Source: Hydrangea macrophylla (lineage: Eukaryota; Streptophyta; Magnoliopsida; Cornales; Hydrangeaceae). Taken from it: 64,000 nucleotides of DNA. The stretch covers positions 75,114,634 through 75,178,633 of the forward strand of contig CM066997.1 in the NCBI GenBank assembly GCA_033977485.1, in the 5' to 3' direction. Position 1 is the first letter of the stretch. Each line of letters opens with the position of its first letter. Shown one piece after another: positions 9,507 to 20,375 of the stretch. A program made the translations under genes and the position numbers. The notes under the pieces were generated by a model. The model was given only the letters and a program-made list of their open reading frames with translations, did not search any database and had not been told where the DNA came from.

Positions 9507-10880
9507 TGATCGGGAGAGAACTAATCCTAATTATACGCTTTAACGCGCATTTGTTAGTGCCTTTTTATCCTGTTTTTGTATATTTTTACTTCGTTTTCTA
9601 GTTTCTGACAGGTTTTGGAAGAAATCAACTAAACCAGGCTAAACAGGGTGAAAAAGTATCAAGAAAGAAGCTGAAAAACCAATGTTGCGCGCGCGGTCCG
9701 CGGGCGCGAAAATCAGCAAGTCGCTCGCGCGATCCGCGCGCGCGAGACCCCCAATAATTCGCTCGCGCGATCCGCGCGCGCGAAGTACCAAAAGTCGCGC
9801 TCGCGCGACCCGCTCGCGCGATATGCCCAAAAACCAAAGTTGCGTATTTCAGTATACTGAAGACTCCTGTGCAAACGAGACTGCTAAACGACGTCCAGAC
9901 TGTAAATTACATGCGTTTCAGTTCGTTTCGGGTTAGGAAGCCTTCCAAAGCTTGTACAAACTCTATATAAACTCTATATTTACTCAATTATGGGGTTGGC
10001 AACTAATATACACATTCATAGACAGCCATATACACACACTTCCAGCCCTTGAAGAGGGGGAAGCAAGGAGAAGAAGAAGAAGACCAAGGATTTCCATGGC
10101 CTCCTCCATCAACTACTTGCCGATCTCTACTCCTATGGCAGCTTAGATCATCGATCTAGGGTTTCAATGAAGCCCTAGATGAGTAATAGGGTTTTATTTA
10201 TGTTTTTATTTTAGTTTTATTATGTATGGATGACAGTCACATGTTTAGAGGATTTTTATAAATAAATCGTACTACTATTGATTAAATCATTGCTTTCAAA
10301 ATTTATTCTTGTCTTAGATCTATTTTGACTGTGATGTGCTCAACGATCTATTCGTGCTGTGCTTGTTTAGATTGTTTACATGTGATGGTGCTTTATTGAT
10401 TCGTGCTATCAAGTATCCGAATAGTCCATGCCTAGGTTAGGCGGATTAGATCACAACCCTAGTTTAGTGTGAGATAATTCGTGCTACCCGAAGATGGATT
10501 ATGTTGGTGCTTGAACCATGATTATCTTCTTGTCGGAGGAATTGGGCTTGTAGCTACAATTCCCCATATTCATCCAACGTGATAAGCTAAAGTAATTCAT
10601 AAAGATTCCTATTATGAAACTAGTGGTGGATTTGCAATCCTAGGTTCCCTTTAAATATTATTTAAAACAACCTTAATTGCTTTCATAAGTTTAGATTTAC
10701 TTTTATTGTTATTAGTTTAATTAAATCCAAATCAAAATCCATTTTTCCTAATTAATTAGACTTAGGTTTTAAAATTAAGTCGTTGTAGTAATCAATCTCT
10801 GTGGGTTCGACCTTTACTTCCACACTGCAAATCTATTGAAAAGTAAAGAATACTTTTATATCTTGATTCTGACGAGATCA
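9507..10880 (+). repeat. Element A 3' LTR
   Basis: Same 1374 bp as the 5' LTR. It carries its own array at 9682-9823, upstream ORF at 10096-10146 and TATA box. Differences from the 5' copy include C/T near 9685, intact GCTCGCGCGA where the 5' copy has GCTCTCGTGA, and a few transitions further on. It is directly preceded by a polypurine tract and followed by the GCTTT target duplication. Confidence 0.95.
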
Positions 10881-10885
10881 GCTTT

Positions 10886-11875
10886 CATGACAGTTTTGCT
10901 CCCAATGGTCAATTCCAAAGGTAAGATGCCTTTCATCCTTGATGGCGTTCCTGTAAAACCCTGGACGTTCATTTTAGTCAGAATCAACTTCGATTCAAAA
11001 TTTTGAAGAACTCTCAGCATGATCTGGGGCATGATGTTGATAGTAGATCCTTCATCGATGAGAATTCTGTTTATTGGGACCCCTTCAACATATCCCCTGA
11101 CATACAAAGGCTTCAAATGCTAAGACATCCGATAGGTAGGTTTTTCAAATACCACCTTGACAGGCCATGTTGATCTCTATTCGTCTTCCATTTACTGCCC
11201 TTTCGGCCTTAAGATGGTGATCTTGAGGCGATCGGACTGTTAATCGGTGGCATCCACATTTTTACTTGTGGCCTCCACTATTTTAGGTCCAACGGTTTTA
11301 CCACCATTCTAGAACAACTCCTCTATGGCTACTGCCGCTGTAACCTGGTCTTCTACCACATCACCATCCATGCCCACTGGTTAATCTGGCTTGGCCATGA
11401 AAGATATGGGTAGTGAAGACCATGTTTGTAGACAAATCCTCTAGAATGGTCCCGAATTGAATCATTGAGTCGTCTAAATTTGAAAAGTCGTAGGCCTCCT
11501 CAATCTTCTCAATCTTACAGTATTATAGGGTTTGTCCGACTCCTTTATTCTTGTCAGCCTTGCTTTAATCCATTGTTTGATGTATCGAGAAGTCTAGTAC
11601 GTAGGGCTGTAAATCCTTGGTGGATTATAAGCCCGGTCTTCCCAATACTGTCGTTCCCTTTTAGCCTGCCTTGCCCATTGGTATCTCCTTTTTGGGACTT
11701 GCTATACCTGGGCTGTGTTGGGAACTTGGGGTGTTCAGCCCTATACCACTTTCCTTCATTTACCCTTGGTGGTACTACCATCCTTGGACATATGTCTGAG
11801 GTTGGGCCCTTCTTTGGTATGTTTAGTCTGGAAAACGTCTGATGACGTCTTACCCCCAACCGGCTTGAGGTCAGA
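10886..11875 (-). pseudogene. G protease and gag-protease linker (broken)
   Basis: At 11116-10886 the minus strand encodes an aspartic protease core with ILIDEGSTINIMP, where DEG stands in place of the usual D-T/S/G-G triad. It continues across element A into the NALLGRDW segment near 2430. Upstream, 11860-11550 reads as the basic linker seen before protease in Tat elements, with GKWYRAEHPKFPTQ. Frames shift between pieces. The exact left limit of the neighbouring caulimovirid fragment is uncertain by about 50 bp. Confidence 0.7.
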
Positions 11876-13075
11876 GGTATGTTTCTGAAAATTTTTGGAT
11901 TTTCTGGAAGAGACCAGGCAACTGCAATTAATCTTTACTACATAGCTTTTGAGTTTCTGTAACTTAGGAACGTATGCTCTATGGTTGCCTCTTATGAGGA
12001 TCCTCCATATCAGAAATTCCTGGGTCGTTCTTCCGAATGAATCCCAAGTTGCCAAAAACCAGCTTTGGGGTCAAATTTTAGAATTATTTGGGCTTGGGTT
12101 AATTGGGCAAGAAGGTTGTGATGCCGTGGAAGTGGGAACTTGTCATCATGAAGAAAATGGTTAAGGGGTTGGTAATTTATGACAAGTCAAAGTTTTCCAC
12201 GAACATGTTCTGCTCTTTTGTTAACATAGAAGGCCTCGCATGCCCATTGGGATGTAGTGTTTTCAATGAGGCCTTCTTTTTGTAATTGAGCAACTTTAGC
12301 TATAGCAAGTTGGTAATGATCCTGATTCATTCCTTGATGACTAGCTTTGATTGGATTGATGTCCTCGTTCTTTTTGAAAGGAAGGGATATGAAGAATTCT
12401 TGGTCGGTCCACAAAGGATGGGAGCATTTGGAAAGAAATTCAGAATGGGTTTTTGCACAAGAATGTGTAATGATTTCTTTTTGGATTGGCAGGAAGGTTT
12501 CCAAGGTAAAGAGGTTAGGTTAGGAGGTCCATGGTAGGAAGAAGTTCTTGTACCTGAGTCCTTTTGGTACCCATGTCACTTTTGTGAGGGACTGGAGTAT
12601 GTTAAAACCAATCAGGAGGTCTTTACCAGGAAGGTCTGAACCATAGACACAATGTTTAATGGAATATCCTGGGAACAACTGGATAATGATTGGTTTGCTG
12701 ATGAGAGTGATCACAAAATTTTCACCATTGGCAGCCTTGAATGGTTTAAAACATGTTTGCTAGTGGGACCGGGGGAGGATGGAGGGATTTATAATGGAGG
12801 TTGTTGCTCCAGTATCAAAGAAAGCAATGACAGAGATTGGTTTGTCGTATTTTGTAGGGACAAGCGTGACCCTAGCAAGAGGCTGAACAAGATTGATGGA
12901 GTCTGGGGAGATATAATGGATGTCATAGTAGGCATCAACATCAAAAAGGTCAGCATTTTCTTCTGGGCTGGTCTCATCATAATCAGAAGAATAAGCTGGA
13001 AGAGCAAGTGCCAATATTGTGTCATCACGTGGCTCATCATCCATGGAGAACACTGATTCAAAGCCACGCAAGCCT
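11876..13075 (-). pseudogene. Endogenous caulimovirid fragment: protease and RT start (broken)
   Basis: Reading from 13071 down, an aspartic protease with FFDTGATTSIINP appears near 12800. After a spacer comes the start of RT, with NPIKASHQGMN near 12340, SQWACEAFYVNKR near 12215 and a FDPKAGFWQLGI-type block near 12060. These motifs are characteristic of Caulimoviridae, the plant pararetroviruses, rather than of Ty3/gypsy. Stops interrupt RT just after 12187 and again near 12010, and the match fades before the catalytic YMDD-type box, so the fragment is defective. Such fossils are common in plant genomes. The genus is not resolved; petuvirus- or florendovirus-like are both possible. Confidence 0.72.
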
Positions 13076-13077
13076 CA

Positions 13078-13345
13078 TATTTTCATATTCCCAGACAGAT
13101 CTCTCGTGATGAACTAACTAAGTTGTTACCAACCTCTTGGGTAACTTCTTATGAACAGCACAAGCGTCCATCTCATCCAATACAACTCACAGATCCCACT
13201 TTTGTCACATGATAAGATGGTACTATTGAGATCTCATTTGCCAAACCAGATATGAATGATCTGGACATATTCCCTACACCAGTTAACATGATACAGCCAG
13301 CAGATCCCTTAGGTCGGTTTATAATTCCGATAACAATTTTGGTTG
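13078..13345 (+). pseudogene. Second caulimovirid-like fragment, opposite strand
   Basis: The plus strand reads IPRQISRDELTKLLPTSWV from about 13087, then SHPIQLTDPTFV, two stops near 13210, and IFPTPVNMIQPADPLGRF to about 13330. This resembles the upstream part of caulimovirid polyproteins found in plant genomes, which would normally lie on the same strand as protease and RT. Here it points the other way, head to head with the fragment at 11876-13075. The identification rests on recalled similarity and is moderate. About 150 bp to the right (13346-13499) are unassigned. Confidence 0.5.
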
Positions 13346-13499
13346 CCACTTGGGGTTAAACTAACTTTGCCTGGTCAACATAAGCCTTTAGTGCACAGAC
13401 CTTCTCGAGCTACCCTCACCGTGCTCATTCACCCTCGACCTCTTACTTGGGCTAGAGGTCTCCCTTTTGATATCGTCCTTATACCTTGGGTAAAGGCCT

Positions 13500-15470
13500 T
13501 GCTCTATTAGGACTAGTTGTCACCATAATCGATGATCAAACTGTCTGTATTTGATCGGGCTGTTTCAATCTCGGCCTGGCATTCTGCTAGCTTTCTTTCT
13601 TGATAAGTCCTCTAGAGCTCGTACATTGTTACCTTCGGCCCCTCTGTGGCCGAAATGGCAACTTGTTTTCCCTCCCTTTGTCTCAGCCTCTCTTCCTTTG
13701 TTTCTAACAGGTCGACCTTCGATGTAGGCCTAGATATCTTAGTCAAATCGGCCATTACCATGTTCGTGCTGGTGATCTGAGGAAACGGATTTGTATCAAT
13801 TCCCATGGCTTTATCTAAGAACTTGAACACTCCCTTCTCCACGTTTTACTGTATCACATTACGAAAAACCACGTAGTTATTAGTAGAGTGTTTCCAAGAG
13901 TTGTGCCGTTTATAGTATTCCTTATTTTTAGTGTCATCGGCCTTACGGATCCGATGACCATCACTTAGATTGATCACTTTTTCCTCCAGAAGGGCATCAA
14001 AAATCTGATCGGCCATAGTGATATCAAAAGTATTTTTTTTCCTGGCTCAAAGCCAACTTTTTCGCAGTAGCGTTATTATTCACGGGTTTATTCTAGGCAT
14101 TGCATAATATTAGCCGTTTGCAAATTAACTCGGCCATGTCAATCTTCGTTTCAAGTTCACAATCTTCTAAATGGACCTCATAATTGGGATCTTTATAGTA
14201 TGTACCCTTGGATGAATTTTTTTCCTCCTGTTCTTCCAAAAGATAGGCTCATAGCGAGCGGCCCTGGTGGACAACTAGAATAAGTCATGAAAATCAGTCC
14301 CTTTGAACCTTTTACGAAGTTCGAATGACATCCCTCCTATGGCCATCTTGACATACTCTTCCTCGGGCAAGATAGTCTTGCACCTGTACTTATCCTTTCT
14401 TAAATGGGCTATGTAAGTCTCCCCTGTCTCTCCAACTAGTTGGATCATCCTAGATAGGTCTGCCAATGACATTTTGGGCTCAGTCCTATAGAACTGGCCA
14501 TGGAACAATTCCTCCATCCCTTGCCAATCTCATATAGAATTGGCGGGGAGTTTAACATACCACTGGAAAGCTATCCCTATGAGAGAGTTTGGGAACAACC
14601 TTAATTTCAACGGGTCACTATTACCCACATGGCCACATTATACTATAAAACGACCTATGTGCTCTACAGAGGACTGCTCACTTTCTCCAGAGAACAAAGT
14701 AAAATTTGGTACCTTGTATCCCTGAAGAAAAATGACCTAGTCAATTTCAGGAGGATATAGCCATCTATATGTCAACCTCTCCATTCTTCACATGAGTGGG
14801 CCATACTCTTCGTGTATGGCTGCCACCAATTCCTCCCTGCTAATAGGTTATGGAACAATGGACTGAGCTACCACCACGGGGGGTGCTATTGAGGTAATAT
14901 TTGGTATTGCTTGTTATTGGCTTGGTGAGATGAAAAGACATCATTAGCTCTTTGCCCCCCAACAGCGTGGGCAGGGGAATCTGTATTGTCAATTATGTCT
15001 GTATTTCGGCCTACAGGTTGAATAAATACTAGTGTTGCCGATCTAGTATGATTGGTAACCACCTTGATGCCCAATTCGTTCTGCACTCAGAGATTCGGGC
15101 ACACACAACGCAGATCCTTCGGCTTCTTGTTCATGCACGATGCGCCAGAGGCAGATCCTCGGCCTGATCCTTGTTATTTTTGGTCTCATAAGTAGTTATG
15201 AGTTGGCATATCATTCTGTCCAGACCATTCAATGTTGCATCAGTCTTTTTCGCTGATGCTATCAACCTGTTCTGGCCTTTTTGCATCTCGACCGCTTGTT
15301 TAATCAGCGTTTGAAAATTTCCCATAGACCCTTGGAGTGCATGATAGTCTTTCCTTATAGGTTCCACGGTCTGCCTCATGAGCTTTGACACCGCCTCCAG
15401 AGTCAAGGCATTTTCTTGCAGCGAACGAACAGTGCTCTCGTCTTCTGGTGGGTCAGTAACGTTCAAGTCT
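13500..15470 (-). pseudogene. G gag (broken)
   Basis: Minus-strand pieces are at 15466-15131 (N-terminal coiled-coil-like, with TVRSLQENALTLEAVSKLM), 14517-14275 (capsid-like, with FHGQFYRTEPKMSLADLSRM and YVKMAIGGMSFELRKRF) and 13842-13500 (C-terminal, with TYQERKLAECQAEI). Frames and stops break it into at least four parts. The position directly after the primer site fits gag. A zinc knuckle is not visible, which is common for the Tat lineage or may reflect decay. Confidence 0.65.
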
Positions 15471-15528
15471 TCCTATCCATTTTTCTAGTCTGGTTATCTT
15501 TATTTGGAGGCATATTCTAGCAATATAT

Positions 15529-15546
15529 GTCCCACTGGGCGTGCCA
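15529..15546 (-). other. Primer binding site of element G
   Basis: On the minus strand TGGCACGCCCAGTGGGAC begins 7 bp after the LTR end. This form is common in plant Tat-type elements. I do not assign the tRNA. Confidence 0.65.
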
Positions 15547-15553
15547 AAATGTT

Positions 15554-16673
15554 TGCTATATAGTTTTGCGCAGGCATGCCAGAACCAAATGGGCTCAGTG
15601 TATGCAAACTAATTTCCTAAACTGCTTGTGTGAGTGATAGACAAGGCTTAACAAATCTAACTTGTAACCAAATGATGCATGAGGTGAGTAGGAAAGTACT
15701 CTCACCAAAAGTTCTATGGCAGTATTGAAGCACACAAGTCAATTAGTGCAAGAGTTTACTGGATAAACAATCACAAACGATCAATAAAATATGAAGATAT
15801 CTTATTAAATGTTTGGAAAATAATAACCAAAGAACAGAATCAGAACAAGCTCTGATTGCTCAAAAGATTGAAAACAACAAGAAGAAAACAACAGGCACAG
15901 ACCTATTTGCTATGAAAGTTATATGGATGCTGTAGAGTACTATTTTCGAGATTGACGCGGAGTCCCTTGCACGGTTGGCCTGCCTTTGCATTTATAGCGG
16001 CCACCAACAATCCTGATATGGCAAGAACTCCTTAAATTGCGCCCCAAGCAAGAGACTGCTAGCAGGATCCTTCCTTATTTCCAACTCTTTCCTTATCTCA
16101 CTCCTGATTGATTCAATACCATAATCCTAGGGATTAACTGTCCACATCCAGCTAGACGTGACAAGATCCTTTCCTAAATGGATTCCACTTCCTTTATTTT
16201 TGGGTGACATCATCATGACAACTAGAAACTGAACTGCCTAACTAATTCATCAGGCTGGCATGGCCCTGCCTCATTAAAAGAATCGGACTTTCTTCCATCT
16301 AGCTACCACATCTCTGATGCTTACGAGCCCGATGAGGACAAAACACGCACTTCTATTTCATCAGACCCATCCATTCCCCCTTGCCAGGCATTCTTCTTAT
16401 GGATGCTCGATGGACATTATTTATGCTGACTCAACCAATCAGGCTCAAACACTTATCACTGCTCACCTATTTCAAGTATGTTGCCCGATTGTTAAACATC
16501 TTACCCACAACACCTATTGGATTCAACCAAGTTGGGGCTAATGCTTTGTCTTTCCAAACCTCATGATGTCTCCCTCTTATGCCCGATTACTCCTCACAAT
16601 CTTAGGCCGATCATTCTAGAATAAGGCCTGGGCCGATCCTTTACAAGCCCACTCCAACTCCGACTCGGGCTCA
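15554..16673 (-). repeat. Element G 5' LTR
   Basis: About 1120 bp, TG...CA bounded on the minus strand (TGAGCCCGAGTC at 16673, ATAGCA at 15554). The inner boundary is set by the primer site, and the outer one by the start of chromovirus RNase H homology at 16674. A weak TATA (GCATAAATAATG) lies near 16425. No CG-palindrome array is seen here. The partner LTR is outside the window, so the ends are provisional. Confidence 0.6.
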
Positions 16674-16937
16674 AAAACCTTTGGCAGTTTTTGGGTGCAA
16701 ATAGAAGGTGGTTGGAATTAATAAAAGACTACGATCTGAGGATTCAGTATCATCCGGGGAAGGCGAATGTGGTCGCCGATACTTTGAGTTAGAAGTCGTC
16801 ATAAAATCTTGCTTATGCTCTGACAACACAAGAAAAGTTGATAAAAGAGTTTGAACGATTGGAACTTGAAGTTGTTCCTTAAATTGAAGGTGGTTTAATG
16901 GCTGCGATCGATGCATAGCCTAGTTTGATTGGTGAAA
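16674..16937 (+). pseudogene. H RNase H end (broken)
   Basis: Translation gives [20 protein letters not shown] followed by ANVVADTLS, the conserved end of Ty3/gypsy RNase H, then a stop near 16790 where a serine-arginine pair is expected. The linker to integrase follows (TTQEKLIKEFERLELEVVP). It ends at the CCAAG target duplication of the next insertion and resumes at 21628. The upstream RNase H and RT are missing at the junction with G. Confidence 0.75.
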
Positions 16938-17445
16938 CCAAGTGTAATATCCCATATTTTTCTAATACAAATATTCTATTTAAAATATGATAAGGTATCA
17001 GTTTATTTTTTTGGGTAGTGTTTACATGCCCTATATGTATTTAACGATATAATTAACATGGAAATTAAGTACCCGGGTCATGTACACATAATATCTAGTA
17101 TTTTAAGTGTTTGGGAATGTGTTTCGGGCCCATATGAAGCCATTTTGTGAGGCCCAAAGCCAAAAAAAGGAGTTTAATATTTATTTTGGTGTTTTTAGTT
17201 TTTAATCCAAGTAAAACCCTACCCACCTCCCTCTTTCTACTCACGTTCCACACCCTCATTCTCAAAGTTTTATTATTTTCTTTCTCTTGTTTTTGTGAGT
17301 AAATCATACCCATTGTTTTCTATAGTGTTTCATTATTTTCTATATTGTTTTACTTCTATTTTATAAGTTTTGAAGTTCTTAGTTGATTAATTGAATTAGA
17401 TTTAGAAAAACTCATGATCATGGTCCGGTTTGGTCTAAAATAGTA

Positions 17446-17697
17446 CTCCCTCCGTCCCTTTTTTTGAGTCCATCTTTGGGAACTCAACTTATTAAGGGGA
17501 CAAAAAGAATCTACACCTACTTTCCACAATTGCCCCTAATCATTGCAATAACTTTTTTAGTTTTGTCTTGGTGTAGATTTCAAGGAAGGGCAGTTTTGGA
17601 AAGTAAGTAAAAATTGTATACCAATTTAGAAAAGTGGACACTAATTTTGGGACATCCCAAAATGGAATATAGGACTCAAAAAAAGGGACGGAGAGAG
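17446..17697. mobile_element. Stowaway-type MITE
   Basis: The 252-bp element has terminal inverted repeats CTCCCTCCGTCCC and GGGACGGAGAGAG and the extended pair TTTTTTTGAGTCC/GGACTCAAAAAAA. It is flanked by TA on both sides (17444-17445, 17698-17699). These are the classic Stowaway features of Tc1/mariner-derived MITEs. It inserted into the large solo LTR. Confidence 0.92.
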
Positions 17698-18947
17698 TAA
17701 AAATTAGATTTCTCGTTACTCTGACTTTTTTAAGATTTTGAATCTAGTAAAACTGACTCTTGATTTGAATTCTATGCAAAATTTCACACAAGATAGGCTC
17801 TTGAATCACTTAAAAAGGTTAAGAAATGAGGGAGTTATGACCTTTTGAAGTTGGACATAGTAGGCTATCCAAACAGGGCATTCTGTCTAGATTTTATTTT
17901 TGAAAATTATGTTTACACTCCCAAAACTTTAAATGATCATATAGAAGGCTACTGACATCGGATTTGATCGTATTTTCGAGCGTAGATCTTATGCAGCTGC
18001 TTATTATCATTCTAAAGTTATTTTAACAGTTTCTAAAAATTTTCATACAATCTCTGTATTTTGTATTATGCATAAACAGTGGGTTTAAACTTTCTTTTTT
18101 TAATGAAATATCGTGGACATCTGTATATTCTATTAAACTTATTTTTTGTAAAATTTTGTAATGTTAGTTATTTGTTTTAATTCAAATTACCTTTAAAACG
18201 TTTGATTATTTGTTATGAAAATTAGTATTTAGTACAAAATATTTTGCATTACTGTCAGTATAATTTCTACAATTCATTTAGGAGTAGTTATACACTGTCT
18301 TATAATTTATTAAATATAAAACTATGGGTTACTATTTAAATCACTATTTGGTAGTTGATTAATTGGAAGGTTTATTATTTTAATTATGTATGCTATTTCT
18401 AAAACTTGGAAAAAAAATACAGAAGTGTTCCGATGGTATTTTGTATCTATTAAAAATAGTTTTAAAGGTAAATTCTTATGTTTTGGTATATTTTTGGAAT
18501 TATGATTCTATGATGAATATTTTGAAAATAATATTTTTAACTTAAAAAATGTGTAGTAAATACTCCAAAAAGTACGTCGTAAGTGTTTTAAGTCTTAGAA
18601 TAATGTTTAGAACAGTTTCTCTAAGCTCGGAGATGTCTTGATACTGTCTAAAATACAACTTATTTTTAAGACTCGCGTTGGTATAAAAACAATTCCTATT
18701 TTCACATAGAAAACTACTATGGACTTTGAATCGAGTATAATCATTGATGTTAGTCTTAGAATGGTGTGAGGATCATCATCTTGAGGATTAGAACACATAT
18801 CTATTTGGCCCTTGCATTAAGAAGTTAGATTTATTGTTGTTATATCTTCATGAACTGTAGGGATCAATATTTATCATATCTTCTGAGTAGAGTTATCATC
18901 CCGTTAAGATATCTTTGGGAGTAAATCCTCACCCACTATTTAATAAT

Positions 18948-19121
18948 GAGTAATATTTGGGATACAACCTTCATACAACTTTCATACAACCTCTCCAAAA
19001 GATGTGTCTATCTCTCTCCTGTGATGTCACTGGACTCCACAGTGACACAGGAAAGAGATAGACACATCTTTTGGAGAGGTTGTATGAAAGTTGTATGAAG
19101 GTTGTGCCCCAAGTATTACCC
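18948..19121. mobile_element. Mutator-like MITE, nearly full palindrome
   Basis: The 174-bp element is flanked by a perfect 9-bp duplication TTTAATAAT (18939-18947, 19122-19130), the length made by Mutator transposases. The arms (GAGTAATATTTGGG... and its partner ending CCCAAGTATTACCC) pair along almost the whole element with a short centre near 19020-19045. An RNA through it would form a long hairpin. No coding capacity. Confidence 0.88.
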
Positions 19122-20123
19122 TTTAATAATTAACTGATATGTTGTTATGTTATAAAGGCAAGTAAAAGCTTCACATTCATTAATCTTAATTTTTGTTTTG
19201 CTCTTATATGTTGAGTTGTATATGAAAACGTGAGTTAAAGCTTTTATCATTGTGAATATAATTATGGTTTTTGCTCTCATTGAGGAATCTGAATCAATTG
19301 GGATTTGAGACACAAATTTATAATTATTGTGTTACTCTCCTATGGTGGAGAATTGTGAATTCGATATTGTGAATTGAATTAAAGAGATGGATACGCAATT
19401 AGAAATACTTGTACAATATTATGTTACCCTCTTATGGTGGAGACTTGTGAATATCTTAATATAAGATATGTGAAATTTTCATTACTTGATTTACCCAAAG
19501 ACGAGTTTGGAATTTGTTATGATGATTTAATATGAAATATTTATATTTGTGATATTGTTTACAGTGATAATAAACCTAAAGGAAAAATCCAAAGCCACTG
19601 CCACAACTCTTTTATTTTTATTTGAATCCACTGCTTACAGAGAAACTAACACTTATGTCTTGCAGCAAGTGGTATCCAGGTCCAATTAGAGGTGCATGCC
19701 TTCAGGAAAGGGTTTGGGTTGATGCCCTTTTTGTTTTGTTCACCGAATAGTGGTGTTTTATCCAGTCTCAATATGTGACGTTGGACCTTATGCGCATTTT
19801 AGCCGAATAGTGGCTTATGATTATTTTCTCATACATCATAGCTATTCAGGATTGGGGAATACTCGAAAATCGATACACCCGATTGGAGTAAGTATCAAAC
19901 CTGGAAAGGTGGCTAGAGTATGAGGGGGACCTATGGGTATGTAGGTTTCGGCACTGTGTGAGGTGCAATTGTGGTAGTAAGTGTGGATTTGGTACAAACT
20001 AAAAATTTTATGCACTTTTACGATATAATATTCTAACATGTTTCCTGGAATAGGGTGATAGGCCACACACATGCTTTTTGCAGAGTAGCCTACTACAAAG
20101 TGATATTTATATGCTTTGAAAAT

Positions 20124-20375
20124 TGTGAATAAGAAACTAGCTGCCTGAATCTCTTTTAGGAAGGGATGACCGAACTTCTGTCTTGTCACGATATTGTATA
20201 ATATTTTTGTTGTTCATGGATATGATAATAGTTTGCTTATATGTTGATCGTGAATAAGAAACTACCTGTCAGAGTCTCTTGTTAGAAGAGGTGATGGAAC
20301 TTTTATCTTGTCACGATATTTTGTATTATTGAATCTGTTGTTTGATATGCGTGAATATGTTAGACTATGATGATT
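20124..20375 (+). repeat. Two-copy tandem repeat, period about 126 bp
   Basis: GTGAATAAGAAACTA at 20124 recurs as GTGAATAAGAAACTA at 20250, and both copies continue to TCTTGTCACGATATT. A weaker third relative lies near 20930-21010. It is internal to the large solo LTR. Confidence 0.65.

Larger units (their letters stand above)
2469..10880 (+). mobile_element. Element A: young non-autonomous gag-protease LTR retrotransposon (Athila-derived)
   Basis: A complete 8412-bp element with two LTRs of 1374 bp each, both beginning TGATC and ending GATCA. A perfect 5-bp target duplication GCTTT lies at 2464-2468 and 10881-10885, inside the protease of element G. By eye the LTRs differ at about eight positions, so insertion was recent. 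The internal part holds a tRNA-Asp primer site, one 882-codon gag-protease frame, about 2.6 kb of noncoding DNA and a polypurine tract. No RT, RNase H or integrase is present in any frame. Gag, protease and primer site are Athila-like. It resembles the TR-GAG class of non-autonomous plant elements but also keeps the protease. Mobilisation in trans is inferred. Confidence 0.92.
1..16673 (-). mobile_element. Element G: Tat-lineage Ty3/gypsy retrotransposon, 5' part, decayed and interrupted
   Basis: Read on the minus strand, the order is LTR (16673-15554), primer binding site, gag (15470-13500), protease (11875-10886), protease end plus RT (2463-857), RNase H and a second RNase H (about 660-1). 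It then runs off the left edge before integrase. The dual RNase H and the linker between protease and RT are typical of the Tat lineage. Element A splits the protease, and a caulimovirid fragment lies between gag and protease. Every coding block is broken by stops and frameshifts, so G is old. Its right end abuts chromovirus RNase H at 16674, which suggests G inserted into H. The 3' LTR is outside the window, so no target duplication can be checked. Confidence 0.8.

Noticed and set aside
15554..16673. CG-palindrome array in the G LTR similar to A, D and F
   Set aside because: Only scattered GATCGGCC-type motifs are present and no repeated array, so G was not counted as supporting the cross-family pattern.
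19842..20189. 115-codon minus-strand ORF inside the large solo LTR
   Set aside because: It overlaps a 126-bp tandem repeat, has no recognised motif and lies in an LTR. It is most likely random.
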